From assembly GCA_035772735.1 (NCBI GenBank), contig JASDFA010000003.1, forward strand, positions 104,891,001-104,955,000: a DNA stretch of 64,000 nt, written 5' to 3'. The DNA is from Datura wrightii. Its lineage: Eukaryota > Streptophyta > Magnoliopsida > Solanales > Solanaceae. The position numbers and the translations under genes were made by a program. Below the pieces are notes generated by a model, which had not been told where the DNA came from, did no database searches, and saw only the letters and a program-made list of their open reading frames with translations. This document shows positions 55,222-64,000 of the stretch, piece by piece. Each line of letters opens with the position of its first letter. Position 1 is the stretch's first letter.

Positions 55222-55807
55222 GTATGTTTTCCGATTCCCTCTCAAGTTTTTGTCGATTTTCTTTGATTTTAAGCATGGGAGGTGAGCTAAATCGCCCTAA
55301 GTCGAAATTAAGCATGAATTCGAGTTATTTGTTGATTGATAATTGTTCATAATGTCGTTATGATTGTTTGAACTTGTTGATTGCATAAATTATTCGAATT
55401 TGATTGACAATCTCAATTCTAGGGCTTGTTGTTGAATTTGAAGTTAGAAATGTGTTGATATTGTGAATTTTATGCCGGGTTGTACGTGTTGAATGAGATG
55501 AGTCGTTGTACAAATTGTTGGAATGTTAATAGACGACAAATTCTTGGGTTTTGGGGGAAATGTTGAAATTTGTTCGAATTTGGTTGGTTGGATAGGTTCA
55601 TGTATATAAATTTTTGTTGTTATTTTTGTTTCTTTGTTTTTCTTTGCTAAGTGCAATGGTTAAAATGTTTGCGATGGTAGTGATTGTGATTAGCTGTACG
55701 AAGTCTGAGTAGTACACAGAAGTTATACCGTCGAATTTTCTTTTGAACGCACTAAGCATGATTGTATAGCTGGTTGTTTTGGGTAAATAAAGTTATTCTT
55801 GCCGTAG
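55222..55807 (+). other. Candidate intron in the E13 ORF2 leader
   Basis: Donor ACAAG|GTATGT is a near-ideal plant 5' splice site. The following 580 bases are T-rich and hold no ORF of interest. TTCTTGCCGTAG ending at 55807 is one possible acceptor, leaving a short exon before the ORF2 ATG. The acceptor choice is a guess. Confidence 0.35.
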
Positions 55808-55922
55808 GTTGTAACTGTAGCTAAGGACTAAGTGTGGGGTAACTTAGCGCAACCTGACATTAGCCGAGGTTAATATTTATTTAGCTTAACATTGAGCTTG
55901 TTTACTTGGGTTGACGGGTAAA

Positions 55923-57129
55923 ATGGAAAGCCGGCAAGATAAAGGGAAAGGTGCATCAACTTCAGGCACCGAAAGAAAGCGACTCAGACTGGGCACAGCA
56001 GTCCCAGCAGCACCAGCAGTTCCACGCGGCCAGCGCCGCCAATATGGAACAAGATGGGCGACGGACGAGGGGAAAAAGTGGTACGCCAAGCACAAAGAGA
56101 ACAAATATTTCCCCGAGGAGCATATAGCACGGGAGCCATTGGAACAGGAGTTCCCAAGGATGGTTCACCGGATCGAGGCAGCGGGACTCAATTTCATATT
56201 TGAGGAGCCCAAAGAATGCAACCTGCACTTGGTTCGGGAGTTCTATGCCAACTGGAACCCGTCAATCCGAAGCCACACCATCAAAATCAGAGGGCAGATA
56301 GTCACTCTGGAGCCCCACCAACTCAATACCATCATAGGAGCGTGGGACACAGACGCCCATGTCCTCTGACAGCTGAACATTACCCCACCGTATGCTGACA
56401 TCAGACGCACACTATGTGGGGCTCGATCTACAGCCAGATGGAGCAGGCACAAGGAAAGGGGCTACCACCAGACTCTGCCATATTCATAGATGACTAGGGA
56501 AACCCGAATCTGGCAGAAGATAGTCTGCTCTTGCCTCATCCCGGGGGTACATATGACTGATGTAACCCGGGATCGTGTTTGCCTGGTGTACGCCCTGATG
56601 AAAGGGCTAGAGATAAATGTCGGGGCGGTTATTATATCCGCCATGAAGAGAGCCCGGTTGCACCAGGGGCACAGGTATGGTTTCGGTGGACTACTCACCA
56701 CCTTTCTCAGAGGCCTCGATGTTGAGGAGGAGGCCCTCGATTATATCCCGCAGTTGGAGCGGCGGGCCTTGGATGTTACCAAAACTAAGGCTCCCGACAC
56801 CACCCACGGGCCAGTGTTGACACTTGGCGAGCGACACGCTCGTGATGACCAGTATATGGCGCGGATGTATGGGATGCAGATGCTCCAGCTCAGGATAGGT
56901 GGGAGGCCGGCGACGGAGGAGGAGCTATGGCAGCTCGAGCTAGATTACCCGTTTGGCGAAAACGCCAGGGCTCTATGCCGAGTAGGGCCAGCCTTTGTGG
57001 AGACGTCCCCACGGACGAGGAGACGCGTTGGGAGGATCCGATGTGGAGTTCGATGATGACGGCAGAGGCGACTCAGACATGGGAGATGAAGCAGCAACAC
57101 CCGACGAAGAAGTGGAATACTTTGATTGA
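55923..57129 (+). pseudogene. E13 ORF2, 'putative plant transposon protein' type, two stops and a frameshift
   Basis: Function unknown. The first ATG is 55923 (MESRQDKGKGASTSGTERKR), a basic, Ser/Gly-rich start. Then come YFPEEHIAREPLEQEFPRMV, NLHLVREFYANWNPS, RSHTIKIRGQIVTLEPHQLN, TGA 56367-56369 (CGA context), PPYADIRRTL, TAG 56487-56489, WQKIVCSCLIPGVHMTDVTR, VYALMKGLEINVGAVI, RYGFGGLLTTFLRGLDVEEE and MYGMQMLQLRIGG. The frame is constant up to about 56990. The likely acidic tail (DVEFDDDGRGDSDMGDEAA) continues in another frame to TGA 57127-57129. REFYANW and RG--V are shared with ORF2 of E8 and E9. No signal peptide or hydrophobic segment is seen. Confidence 0.8.
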
Positions 57130-58928
57130 TCAGGGAGTTCCACCACCCGATTTTGTGCTATTTAATTTTTGTGAACACTGGGGACAGTGTTCGGATTAAG
57201 TGTGTGGTGGGAGTAGTTAGGTGCTGGGCTGGGCTGTTTGTTTGTATGTTCTCCTCTGTTATTTTGTATGTTGTGTTTCCCTGTGTTTGTGAATTTTCAA
57301 ATTGTTCTGTATTTGTAAATATTTGTGAAATTGATGTGTATTGTTGAATGTTGCCAGCTGATTCTGTAAATATTTTTTTGTTTATCGAAATGATCGATAT
57401 TTTGCAAATTTTTCAAATTTTTTAATTTTGGGTTTCTCGGCGTTTGTTTTCCGTTCTTTTACCGAGAATGGTCCCATTGAACCGAAGTCATAGTTAGTGA
57501 CCGTTCCCTATGATGGATGGATGACGACCGTCTTAAGGGAAATGTAGTCGGTAGGAGTAGTTTTTTATTAATTTTCTATTTTTTCTTTGGTGGATTGCAT
57601 CCCGGAACCTGTAGTTACTATATGGTTGCGAGAGTTTGGTTGCGTGTTGTACATGATATTCAAAATGCAAAGGTGATTCTTATGAATGAATGCAAATTTT
57701 GTAAATATGTTGAGATACCTAGGCTGTAGAGTTCGATTCGGTGTGATTGAGGCGTAATGTTTGAATTCTTGTAATTAGCTGATTGAAGAGTCTTTGAATA
57801 CATCTTGAATCGAGCATGTGCATAAAGTGTGAAGTGAGGTGTTAATATTCCATGCTATTGTGAAGTGTCTAGAACTTGCCTGGTGTGTGTACAAAACGAA
57901 ATGAAGGAGGTGTATTGTAGGAAAGGATGTAGGCATTTCTTTGTTTTAACCGAGAGTTTCTATATTTTTTCTTGTCATACTTCCCCTTTCTGTGATTGTA
58001 TACCCTAGTCATCCCTTTTGAGCCTTTAGCCTATTATTTCCTTCTTTTGTCCAAAAAGTGTAAACCGAGCTTAATTCCTTCTTTTCATTAGCCGTAAAGT
58101 CTATACAAAACTCTTAAGCGCTTAAGAAGAGAAAATAATTTTCCCAAAGTGTCAAAGAGTGAGAATGGTGAAAAGAAAAAGAAAAGCAGAGTGATGAAAG
58201 GAAAGAAAAGGTTGAAGGTGCACTTGCTATAAATAAACGATAATGAAGGTGCATGAATAATCTTTGTTGTCGTGTCAAGTGTGCTTAATGAAATGGGCCA
58301 TACTAAGGAAAATCATCAAGAATGGGATGATGAAAAAAAAAAAGAAAAAGAGAGAAACAATGTCCATGAGTTGATGGGAATGTGTTGAAAAGGCGCTTAA
58401 GGATGCTAGTGGCTATTATTGGCTAATCCAATATTTACTAGTTCCATAGCTTCCATTACAACCCATTAAAGTCCTACGTGATCTTACATTGCATTTCTTT
58501 ACATTAGTGGAGTAATACACTAAGGGCAAGCTTATGGGTCACAACATGATGCATGTGAATTCTTTTGGGAGAGAGAGTGAAAGTGTGTGTACATGCCCCT
58601 GCTTGAATGATTGTGTGTCACATGAGCAAAAAGGGGAAGATTCTCTTGAGTTGTGAGGGCACATGCTTGATGAAAGATTTATTTTCGTGTCGGATATCTT
58701 GATTAGCTGATTTGCATGAGTTTGCCGATATCGAGAGTCGATTCTTAAAGTCTAGGAAGTCTTGATGTATTGAAGGTCATTGCATTGATAAGACCATGCA
58801 TGTTTTCTTGATGATTTGCAATATTGAATAATCGGTATGACCGTAGCTTAAATTGTCGTACCATAGTAGCGAGGTTGGGTTGTAAATTGCATGAATTGTA
58901 TGTTTGTTGTTCGAGCACGAACAAGGAT
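57130..58928 (+). other. E13 3' region (about 1.8 kb, non-coding)
   Basis: T-rich at first, then purine-rich runs (GAAAAGAAAAAGAAAAGC near 58170, an AAAAAAAAAAAGAAAAAGAG run near 58340). It includes CATTAGTGGAGTAATACAC near 58503, related to the E9 3' region. No convincing ORF. Confidence 0.75.
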
Positions 58929-58944
58929 TTAGGTGTGGGGTAAG
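58929..58944 (+). other. E13 polypurine tract
   Basis: TTAGGTGTGGGGTAAG immediately before the 3' LTR. It is G-rich but interrupted by T. Confidence 0.65.
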
Positions 58945-60367
58945 TGATCTTGGGCAGATTTATATGCCCAAGTGATACTCAAAAGTACCATTTTCACCTT
59001 GTTTATCTAGCAATGTGTATACATTTTCAAGTAATTGGTAATAAAATGTGAATTTATACTAACCAACATGATTAGCATTGTTTTGTAGGTAAAATGTGAT
59101 TTCGAGAAGCTAAAAGGCATGTTGGATGATATCGGAGTTGGACTTGGATGCGAGCAAGGAAAAGGCAGTGGACAGCATGATTTAAAGGGGCTCCGCGATG
59201 GAGCCGTGTCACGCTGCCATCGCGGAGGCATTCTGCCTGGAGGGTGAAAATTCACCAAATTTCCAGTGAAGGTCCGCGTTTGCTCTGTGGCACGGAGCCG
59301 GTGCCCCACGATGCATGCCGTGCCACGTTGAGCTTGAATTCCCGGACCCCCAGTTCCAGTGAGGGTCCGGGTTCATGGCGTGTCACGGAGGCAGTGCTCC
59401 GCGATGCACTCCATGACACGTTGCTCATTATTCCGGGAAAAATTTCCACTAGTATAAATAGAACACTTAAGTTCATTTTTCATAATTCAGACTTGGTGGA
59501 GCAAGGACGTGGGTTATAGGCAGTTGAGGGACGAAAAGTTCAAGGTTTTTTCTCTCTTTCTTTCTTCTCTAATTCAATTGTTTGTATGATTAACACTCAT
59601 TTTATGATGATTAATCCACAAATGAGTGGCTAATTCCCTTCCTTGCTGAGGTTATGAACACTTGTGATGAATTTTGATTATTGATTATATGGTTTTTCAT
59701 CATTTTCTTCCATGTTGTTCTATTAATTCTTGTTCTTACTGCATTGGTGTGTGGCCTACATTAATGTACATCTAAAAAGTCCGATTTCACTCGAGAGAGC
59801 ACGAAATTGGAAAGTTGTGAATTAATAGGATATTGTTATTTACTTGGTTTGGGAAAATTGAGTTTTGATGAACCTTCAGGATAAAAATATACCTGAAAGT
59901 CGTATTAGTCAATTTAGGAACCGGAATTGTATGGCTAGAACATGAATTGCATTTGATCACAGAAATGTAGACGGATGGTTCATGATTCTTAAGTGAGATT
60001 AAATACGAGAGTTTTAATCTCTTGGCAAATGTTCTTGGCTAGCAACTGGAAGAAAAGATTAACCAATTTATGATGATAATCAGTTTTATTACATGTTCGT
60101 TTAACCTCAGCATGCTTTTATCCATAGTCCAAATTCAAAGTAGATAATTGTTCTTAGTTTTAGTATAAAATTTATAAAACAAAATATTAACTTTTTGGTT
60201 ACGTTATTGTCAGCATATTCAGAAGTAAAATAGAGTAAACTTGAGCAAATTGCACTTAACCCAAGTCTCTGTGGGATCGATACTTGGCTTACTAAAGCCA
60301 CTTACTACTTGTTCGACCACGTGAACTTGCGTGTCGTTTTATATACCCATATAACACAGCCTGAACA
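58945..60367 (+). repeat. E13 3' LTR (1.42 kb)
   Basis: Begins TGATCTTGGGCA and ends CCTGAACA, nearly identical to the 5' copy. The large stem of the GC block is perfect here: CTCCGCGATGG at 59191-59201 with CCATCGCGGAG at 59217-59227. The TATA box is at 59453-59460. Confidence 0.95.
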
Positions 60368-60372
60368 CTATT

Positions 60373-61025
60373 CATCATATCCGCTTCAGCCTCCCACGTT
60401 GCTCCTTGAAAATGTTGATTCCTCCATATCACTTTAACTGAAGCTACTTCCTTGTTCCATATCCTCTGAACCTAACGATCTAATATTTCCACCGAAACCT
60501 CCTCATAGCTAAGGCTGTATTTCACACCAACACTATCCACCAGGAAAACTAGAGCGGGATCACCCAAGCACTTCTTCAAGAGCAATACATGAAACACAGG
60601 ATGCACGGTAGATAACTCGGAAGGAAACTCCAATTCAGATGCCACCTTGCCAACTATCCTCACAATATGGTAGGGGCCAATATAGCGGGGACTAGGTTTT
60701 CCATTCTTCCCAAACCGCATCACTCTCTTCTTGGGAGATACCTTTAGAAATACCCAGTCATCGACTTTAAATTCTAATTTTCTTTTTCTCACTCCGCATA
60801 AGACTTTTGGCGACTCTGGGTTGTTTTCCACCTATCTCTTATAAACTGAACCTTCTCCATCGCCTCATGAACCAAGTCTAGCCCTATCATAGCTGCCTCA
60901 CCAACCTCAAACCATCCGATGGGCGATCTACATCTCTACCCATAAAGTGCCTCGAACGGTACCATCTGGATACTGGAGTAGTAGTTGTTATTGTAGGCAA
61001 ACTCAATCAGGGGCTAGTGATCATC
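60373..61025 (-). pseudogene. E12 integrase C-terminus and chromodomain
   Basis: Minus-strand open stretch 60831-60472 reads KLEFKVDDWVFLKVSPKKRV, MRFGKNGKPSPRYIGPYHIV, VHPVFHVLLLKKCLGDPALV and YEEVSVEILDR then stop, the integrase C-terminal domain. It continues VQRIWNKEVASVKVIWRNQH, FQGATWEAEADMM, the chromodomain-like tail of Tekay elements. E13 interrupts the next codons (AAT AG|A); on its far side the frame continues RYIYLLSTG. The region 60832-61025 is integrase C-terminal sequence in broken frames (FVYNNNYYSSIQM type). Confidence 0.87.
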
Positions 61026-61407
61026 TCAACTACCTTTGAAGTCCATCGCGCATTCCCTCAACATGTCTTCGAGAGATTGGATTGGTCTGTTACACTTGGC
61101 CATTCGTTTGCGGGTGAATTGTTGTGCTGAGTTTAACCTGAGTACCAAGCCCTTTTTGAAATGACCTCCAAAACTAAGAGGTAAATTGAGCACCTTTGTT
61201 TGAAATGATGGATAAGGGCACTCCATGCGATTGAATTAACTCCCAAATATATAGTTTGGCATAATCCTCTGCTAAGTCCATGGTTTTGACCGATAGAAAA
61301 TGAGAAGCTTTGGTCAACATATCTATCACCATCCAAATGGAGTCATATTGTCGGCGAGTTCGAGGTAATGCTGTTATGAAATACATGTTAATCTCTCCCA
61401 CTTCCAA
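61026..61407 (-). pseudogene. E12 integrase catalytic core with substituted active-site residues
   Basis: Reads INMYFITALPRTRRQYDSIW, MVIDMLTKASHFLSVKTMDL, AEDYAKLYIWELIQSHGVPL and SIISNKGAQFTS. The first catalytic Asp (INMDFI in the family) is Tyr at 61381-61383, and the second (SDRGAQF) is Asn at 61197-61199, so the core is dead even where open. A one-base loss near 61400 separates it from the upstream frame (TWKWE). Stops follow after FTS and before the Glu region (HPQTNGQV, stop). Confidence 0.88.
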
Positions 61408-61800
61408 GTGGGAATGCTAATATCCTGAAGTACACCTCCCGGCCTTTGATGCTCAACCTTTACTTGTTGACAGTTCGGGCACTTGGCTACGAATTCTGCA
61501 ACATCCTTCTTCATGCCATTCCACCAATAGATTTTCAATAAGTCACAGTACATCTTGGTGGCACCTAGATGGATAGAGTACCTGGATCCATGAGCCTCAT
61601 GCAACATCCGGCTCCTCAAATCATCAACATCTAGAACATATAGGTGACCCTTGTACTGAAGCACACCATCTCCCCCTTGGGAGAAGACCTCCACCTTCTG
61701 ACTTCGGACGACCAACTTTACCAAAATCGGGTCCCCATGTTGTTTAGCTTTCACATTAGGCACCAAGAACGATTCTAATACGTTCTGGTGAACAACACTT
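61408..61800 (-). pseudogene. E12 integrase zinc-finger region
   Basis: Minus-strand reading DPILVKLVVRSQKVEVFSQG, GDGVLQYKGHLYVLDVDDLR, EAHGSRYSIHLGATKMYCDL, IYWWNGMKKDVAEFVAKCPN, CQQVKVEHQRPGGVLQDISI. The HHCC ligands and the tryptophan motif are all present. Same frame as the E12 RNase H upstream; the domain is full length, ending in the PTWKWE linker. This is the intact counterpart of the E3 fragment at 4422. Confidence 0.9.
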
Positions 61801-62320
61801 CCCTCAGTCGAGTCTACCAACCTAACTCCCAACCTTGCGAGTCGATGTACATCTTTCACCAGCTCCTTCTTCCCCTTATCCACATGGGACACACTCTCCA
61901 TAGAGAGTCTACGAAGTGCGTTCGCTACCATATTAGCCTTACCCAGATGGTGAAGGACACTCATACTGTAGTCCTTGAGTAGTTCCAACCACCTTCTTTG
62001 CCTTAGATTGAGATCTTTCTGCGTGAACACATGTTGTAAGCTCTTGTGGTCTATAAACACATCGACATGGACCCCATACAAGTAATGTTGCCATATCTTC
62101 AATGCGAACAACACCGCAGCCAATTCAAGATCATAGGTCGGGTAATTCTTCTCATGAACTTTCAACTATCTAGAGGCATAGGCTATGCCTTTCCCATGCT
62201 GCATCAATACACACCCAAGTTCGATCCTTGAAGCATCATAATATACCAAGAAACCATCAGTACCCTCGGGTAGGGTCAACATCAGTGTTATAGTAAGTCG
62301 AGTCTTCAACTCTTGGAAGC
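61801..62320 (-). pseudogene. E12 RNase H domain
   Basis: Reads TDGFLVYYDASRIELGCVLM, HGKGIAYASR and a stop at 62165, LKVHEKNYPTYDLELAAVLF, ALKIWQHYLYGVHVDVFIDH, KSLQHVFTQKDLNLRQRRWL, HLGKANMVANALRRLSMES. The Asp of YYDAS, Glu of DLEL and Asp of FIDH are present; the last acidic position (VVADALSR in the family) is Asn (VANALRR). One stop, otherwise open in the shared frame. Confidence 0.88.
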
Positions 62321-63190
62321 TCTTCTCACAAGCCTCCGACCAATGGAACTTCACCTTCTTCTGAGTCAATTTGGTCAAAGGTGCCGCAATAAATGAGAAA
62401 CCTTCAACAAACCTTCGATAATAACCAGCTAAACCCAAGAAACTCCGAATATCCGAAGGACTCACTGGTCCAGGCCAATTCTTCTCCTCTTCAATTTTAT
62501 GAGAATCCACCTTTATACCCTCATTCGTCACCACATGGTCCAGATATGCTACGGAATTCAACCAAAACTCGCACTTGCTGAATTTGGCATACAATTGGCG
62601 ATTCTTGAGAGTCTGAAGCACTATTCTCAAATGAGCGGCGTGCTCCTCCTTTCTTTGAGAGTATATAAGGATTTCATCAATGAACACGATAACAAACATG
62701 TCCAGGTATGACTTGAACACCTTTTTCATTAGGTCCATAAAAGCTGTAGGAGCATTCGTTACTCCAAAAGACATAACTACAAACTCATAATGACCATACC
62801 GCTTCCTGAAGGTTGTCTTCGAGATATCACATTCCGGAACTCTAAGTTGATGATACCCGGACCTGAGATCTATCTTTGAGAACCACTTGGCACATTGAAG
62901 CTAGTCAAACAATTCACCAATCCTGGGTAGACGATACCTATTCTTGATGGTGACTTTGTTCAATGGTCGATAGTCAATGCACATCCGAAGGGAACTATCC
63001 TTCTTCCAGACAAATAGGACTTGTGCACCCCATGGAGACCTGCTCAGTCTAATGAAACCCTTATCTAAATGGTCCTTCAACTGATTCGTTAACTCCTTTA
63101 GCTCGGCTGGGGCCATCCTGTAAGGAGGGATAGATATAGGTTGTGTGTCGGGTAGAAGGTCAATACCAAAATCAATTTCTATCTCGGGAT
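62321..63190 (-). pseudogene. E12 reverse transcriptase
   Basis: Reads IDFGIDLLPDTQPISIPPYR, LKDHLDKGFIRLSRSPWGAQ, LRMCIDYRPLNKVTIKNRYR and LPRIGELFD, then a stop. Next is a segment with KIDLRSGYHQLRVPECDISK, MSFGVTNAPTAFMDLMKKVF, FIDEILIYSQRKEEHAAHLR and SFLGLAGYYRRFVEGFSFIA. The palm pair is Asp-Glu instead of Asp-Asp (GAA at 62673-62675). One frame, one stop, full length. Confidence 0.9.
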
Positions 63191-63720
63191 GAACACCTAG
63201 TAAATCATCAGGAAACACTTTTGGGTACTCACGCACTACCGGAATTGACTGGATAGTCGGGGCCTCGGACTCAACATCCTTAACCCTAACTAGATGATAC
63301 ATGCAACCCTTAGAAATCAACTTTCAGGCTTTGAGATAGGAAATAAAATTACCTACAGGCACGGCCGAACTACCCTTCCACTCCAAGACCGACTCCCCCG
63401 AAAAATAGAACTCCACTGCACGGGTTCTACAATTAATAGAAGCATAACACGCATACAACCAATCCATGCCAAAAATAATATCAATGTCAGTCATGGATAA
63501 CTCTACAAGGTCCGTGGAGGTGACTTTATGCAATATAGTGATCGACCATCCTCTATACACCCGCCTAGCTACAACCGAATAACCAACAGGAGTAGAAACT
63601 AAAAATGGTTCTAACAGAGTCTTGGGACTAATTTCAAAGCTACTAGCAATATAAGGTGTCACAAAAGCCCCCAGATCTAGAAAAGCATAAACATCAATAT
63701 GAAAAACTCATAACATACCA
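63191..63720 (-). pseudogene. E12 aspartic protease
   Basis: Reads AFLDLGAFVTPYIASSFEIS, STPVGYSVVARRVYRGWSIT, STDLVELSMTDIDIIFGMDW, LYACYASINCRTRAVEFYFS, GESVLEWKGSSAVPVGNFIS then stop, and KLISKGCMYHLVRVKDVE. The catalytic Asp is retained but the block normally DPGATLSF has lost three residues after DLGA. Same frame as RT. Confidence 0.87.
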
Positions 63721-64000
63721 GTAACCACATCCGGAGAGACCTTCTGCTCCTGACGGTATGCTAAGGCATAGAACCTGTTCGGGCGCTGACCGCCAGCTGA
63801 ACTAGTCGAGGCACCCTACTGAAGGGGACGTTCTGTTGGAGCGACTGATCTAGCAACTGGCATATGAGCTCCGCCGCCCCCTGATCTTGCGGAAGGGCAA
63901 TCCATGAGCCTGTGTCCGGGTTTGCCACACCCGAAAGAAGTACCCAAGTCAACTAGGCACTTCCCTAAGTGATTCTTGTCGCACCTCGCACAAGCTGGGA
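63721..64000 (-). pseudogene. E12 gag C-terminus with damaged zinc knuckle
   Basis: Nucleocapsid end of gag. The knuckle reads SFGCGKPGHRLMDC (63900-63938): the first ligand Cys is Ser (63936-63938), the other three are kept. A Ser/Ala/Pro linker (SARSGGGAHMPVARS) with a stop after ERPLQ leads to protease. The remainder of gag lies beyond the right edge. Confidence 0.82.

Larger units (their letters stand above)
47653..60367 (+). mobile_element. E13: complete 12.7-kb Athila-type element inserted in the E12 chromodomain
   Basis: Both LTRs are complete and flanked by a perfect duplication CTATT (47648-47652 and 60368-60372). Order is 5' LTR, tRNA-Asp primer site, gag-pro-RT-RNase H-integrase in one frame, hairpin-rich spacer, ORF2, long 3' region, polypurine tract, 3' LTR. 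By eye the LTRs differ at about 45-55 of 1,415 positions, mostly transitions, making it one of the youngest insertions here. Ten in-frame stops in gag-pol and two in ORF2 make it non-autonomous. Confidence 0.95.
46918..64000 (-). mobile_element. E12: Tekay-type element, split by E13, running off the right edge
   Basis: Minus-strand order from the right edge is gag knuckle, protease, RT, RNase H, integrase and chromodomain to 60373, then (after E13) the last chromodomain codons, 3' untranslated region, polypurine tract and a piece of 3' LTR at 46918-47365. The protease-to-integrase-linker region is in one frame (63662 down to about 61400) broken by stops. The LTR is truncated on its left side, so the left target duplication is lost. 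Confidence 0.9.

Noticed and set aside
55911..55922. TTG start for E13 ORF2
   Set aside because: The in-frame ATG at 55923 is four codons downstream and is the credible start.
1..64000. Host genes, tRNA or rRNA genes, CRISPR arrays, telomeric or centromeric satellite arrays
   Set aside because: None seen on either strand; tRNA-like matches are only the short primer-binding sites, and there is no regularly spaced repeat array.

Overview
The window looks like plant nuclear heterochromatin, most probably from a Solanaceae-type genome. I recognise no host gene, tRNA, rRNA, CRISPR or bacterial-style operon. Essentially every base belongs to long terminal repeat (LTR) retrotransposons of the Ty3/gypsy superfamily, inserted into one another and decayed to different degrees. 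Two lineages are present. The first is a chromovirus of Tekay/Del type: LTRs of about 1.9-2.5 kb beginning TGTAATACCC and ending CGTGACA, an initiator-Met tRNA primer site, and a chromodomain after integrase. The second is Athila-type: LTRs of about 1.4 kb beginning TGAT, a tRNA-Asp primer site, a protease with a CDLGA motif, and an extra ORF (ORF2) downstream of pol.

Layout, left to right. E1 (1-2902, minus, Tekay) shows its gag start and 5' LTR and runs off the left edge. E2 (plus, Tekay) is seen as an LTR tail (2903-3079 and 10297-10315) and a gag fragment to 10917. E3 (3080-10291, minus, Tekay) is inserted in the E2 LTR with the target duplication AAGGT. E4 (10918 to about 19617, minus, Tekay) sits in the E2 gag and itself contains E5, an Athila-type solo LTR (12735-14078, duplication TCATT). 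E6 (about 19618-24910, plus, Tekay) is a decayed pol with a 3' LTR. E7 (24911-25728, plus, Tekay) is a deleted protease/RT/integrase scrap. E8 (25729-40590, minus, Athila) is split by E9 (28263-38570, plus, Athila), a full LTR-to-LTR element that has lost pol. E10 (40591-46917, plus, Athila) keeps LTR, gag and protease and contains E11, a Tekay-type solo LTR (44557-46846). E12 (46918-64000, minus, Tekay) runs off the right edge and is split by E13 (47653-60367, plus, Athila), a complete 12.7 kb element with duplication CTATT.

E13 is the youngest and best preserved copy. Its gag-protease-RT-RNase H-integrase region is one continuous reading frame broken only by ten in-frame stop codons, nearly all explicable as C-to-T changes. 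Catalytic residues of protease, RT and integrase are intact. All Tekay copies carry stops, frameshifts or deletions, and several have a changed catalytic residue.

The most interesting signals are structural. Athila-type LTRs of different sequence all start with a short hairpin. GC-rich hairpin modules of the LTR recur between pol and ORF2 in two unrelated Athila elements (E9 and E13). In both, the modules are followed by a CT-rich stretch, a GTATGT splice-donor-like site and ORF2; E9 also has a TATA box and an acceptor just before the ORF2 ATG. This suggests that ORF2 may be expressed from its own internal promoter. Tekay LTRs carry a separate cluster of CpG-containing palindromes in the U3 region. 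Percentages and element relationships were judged by eye; no alignment was computed.
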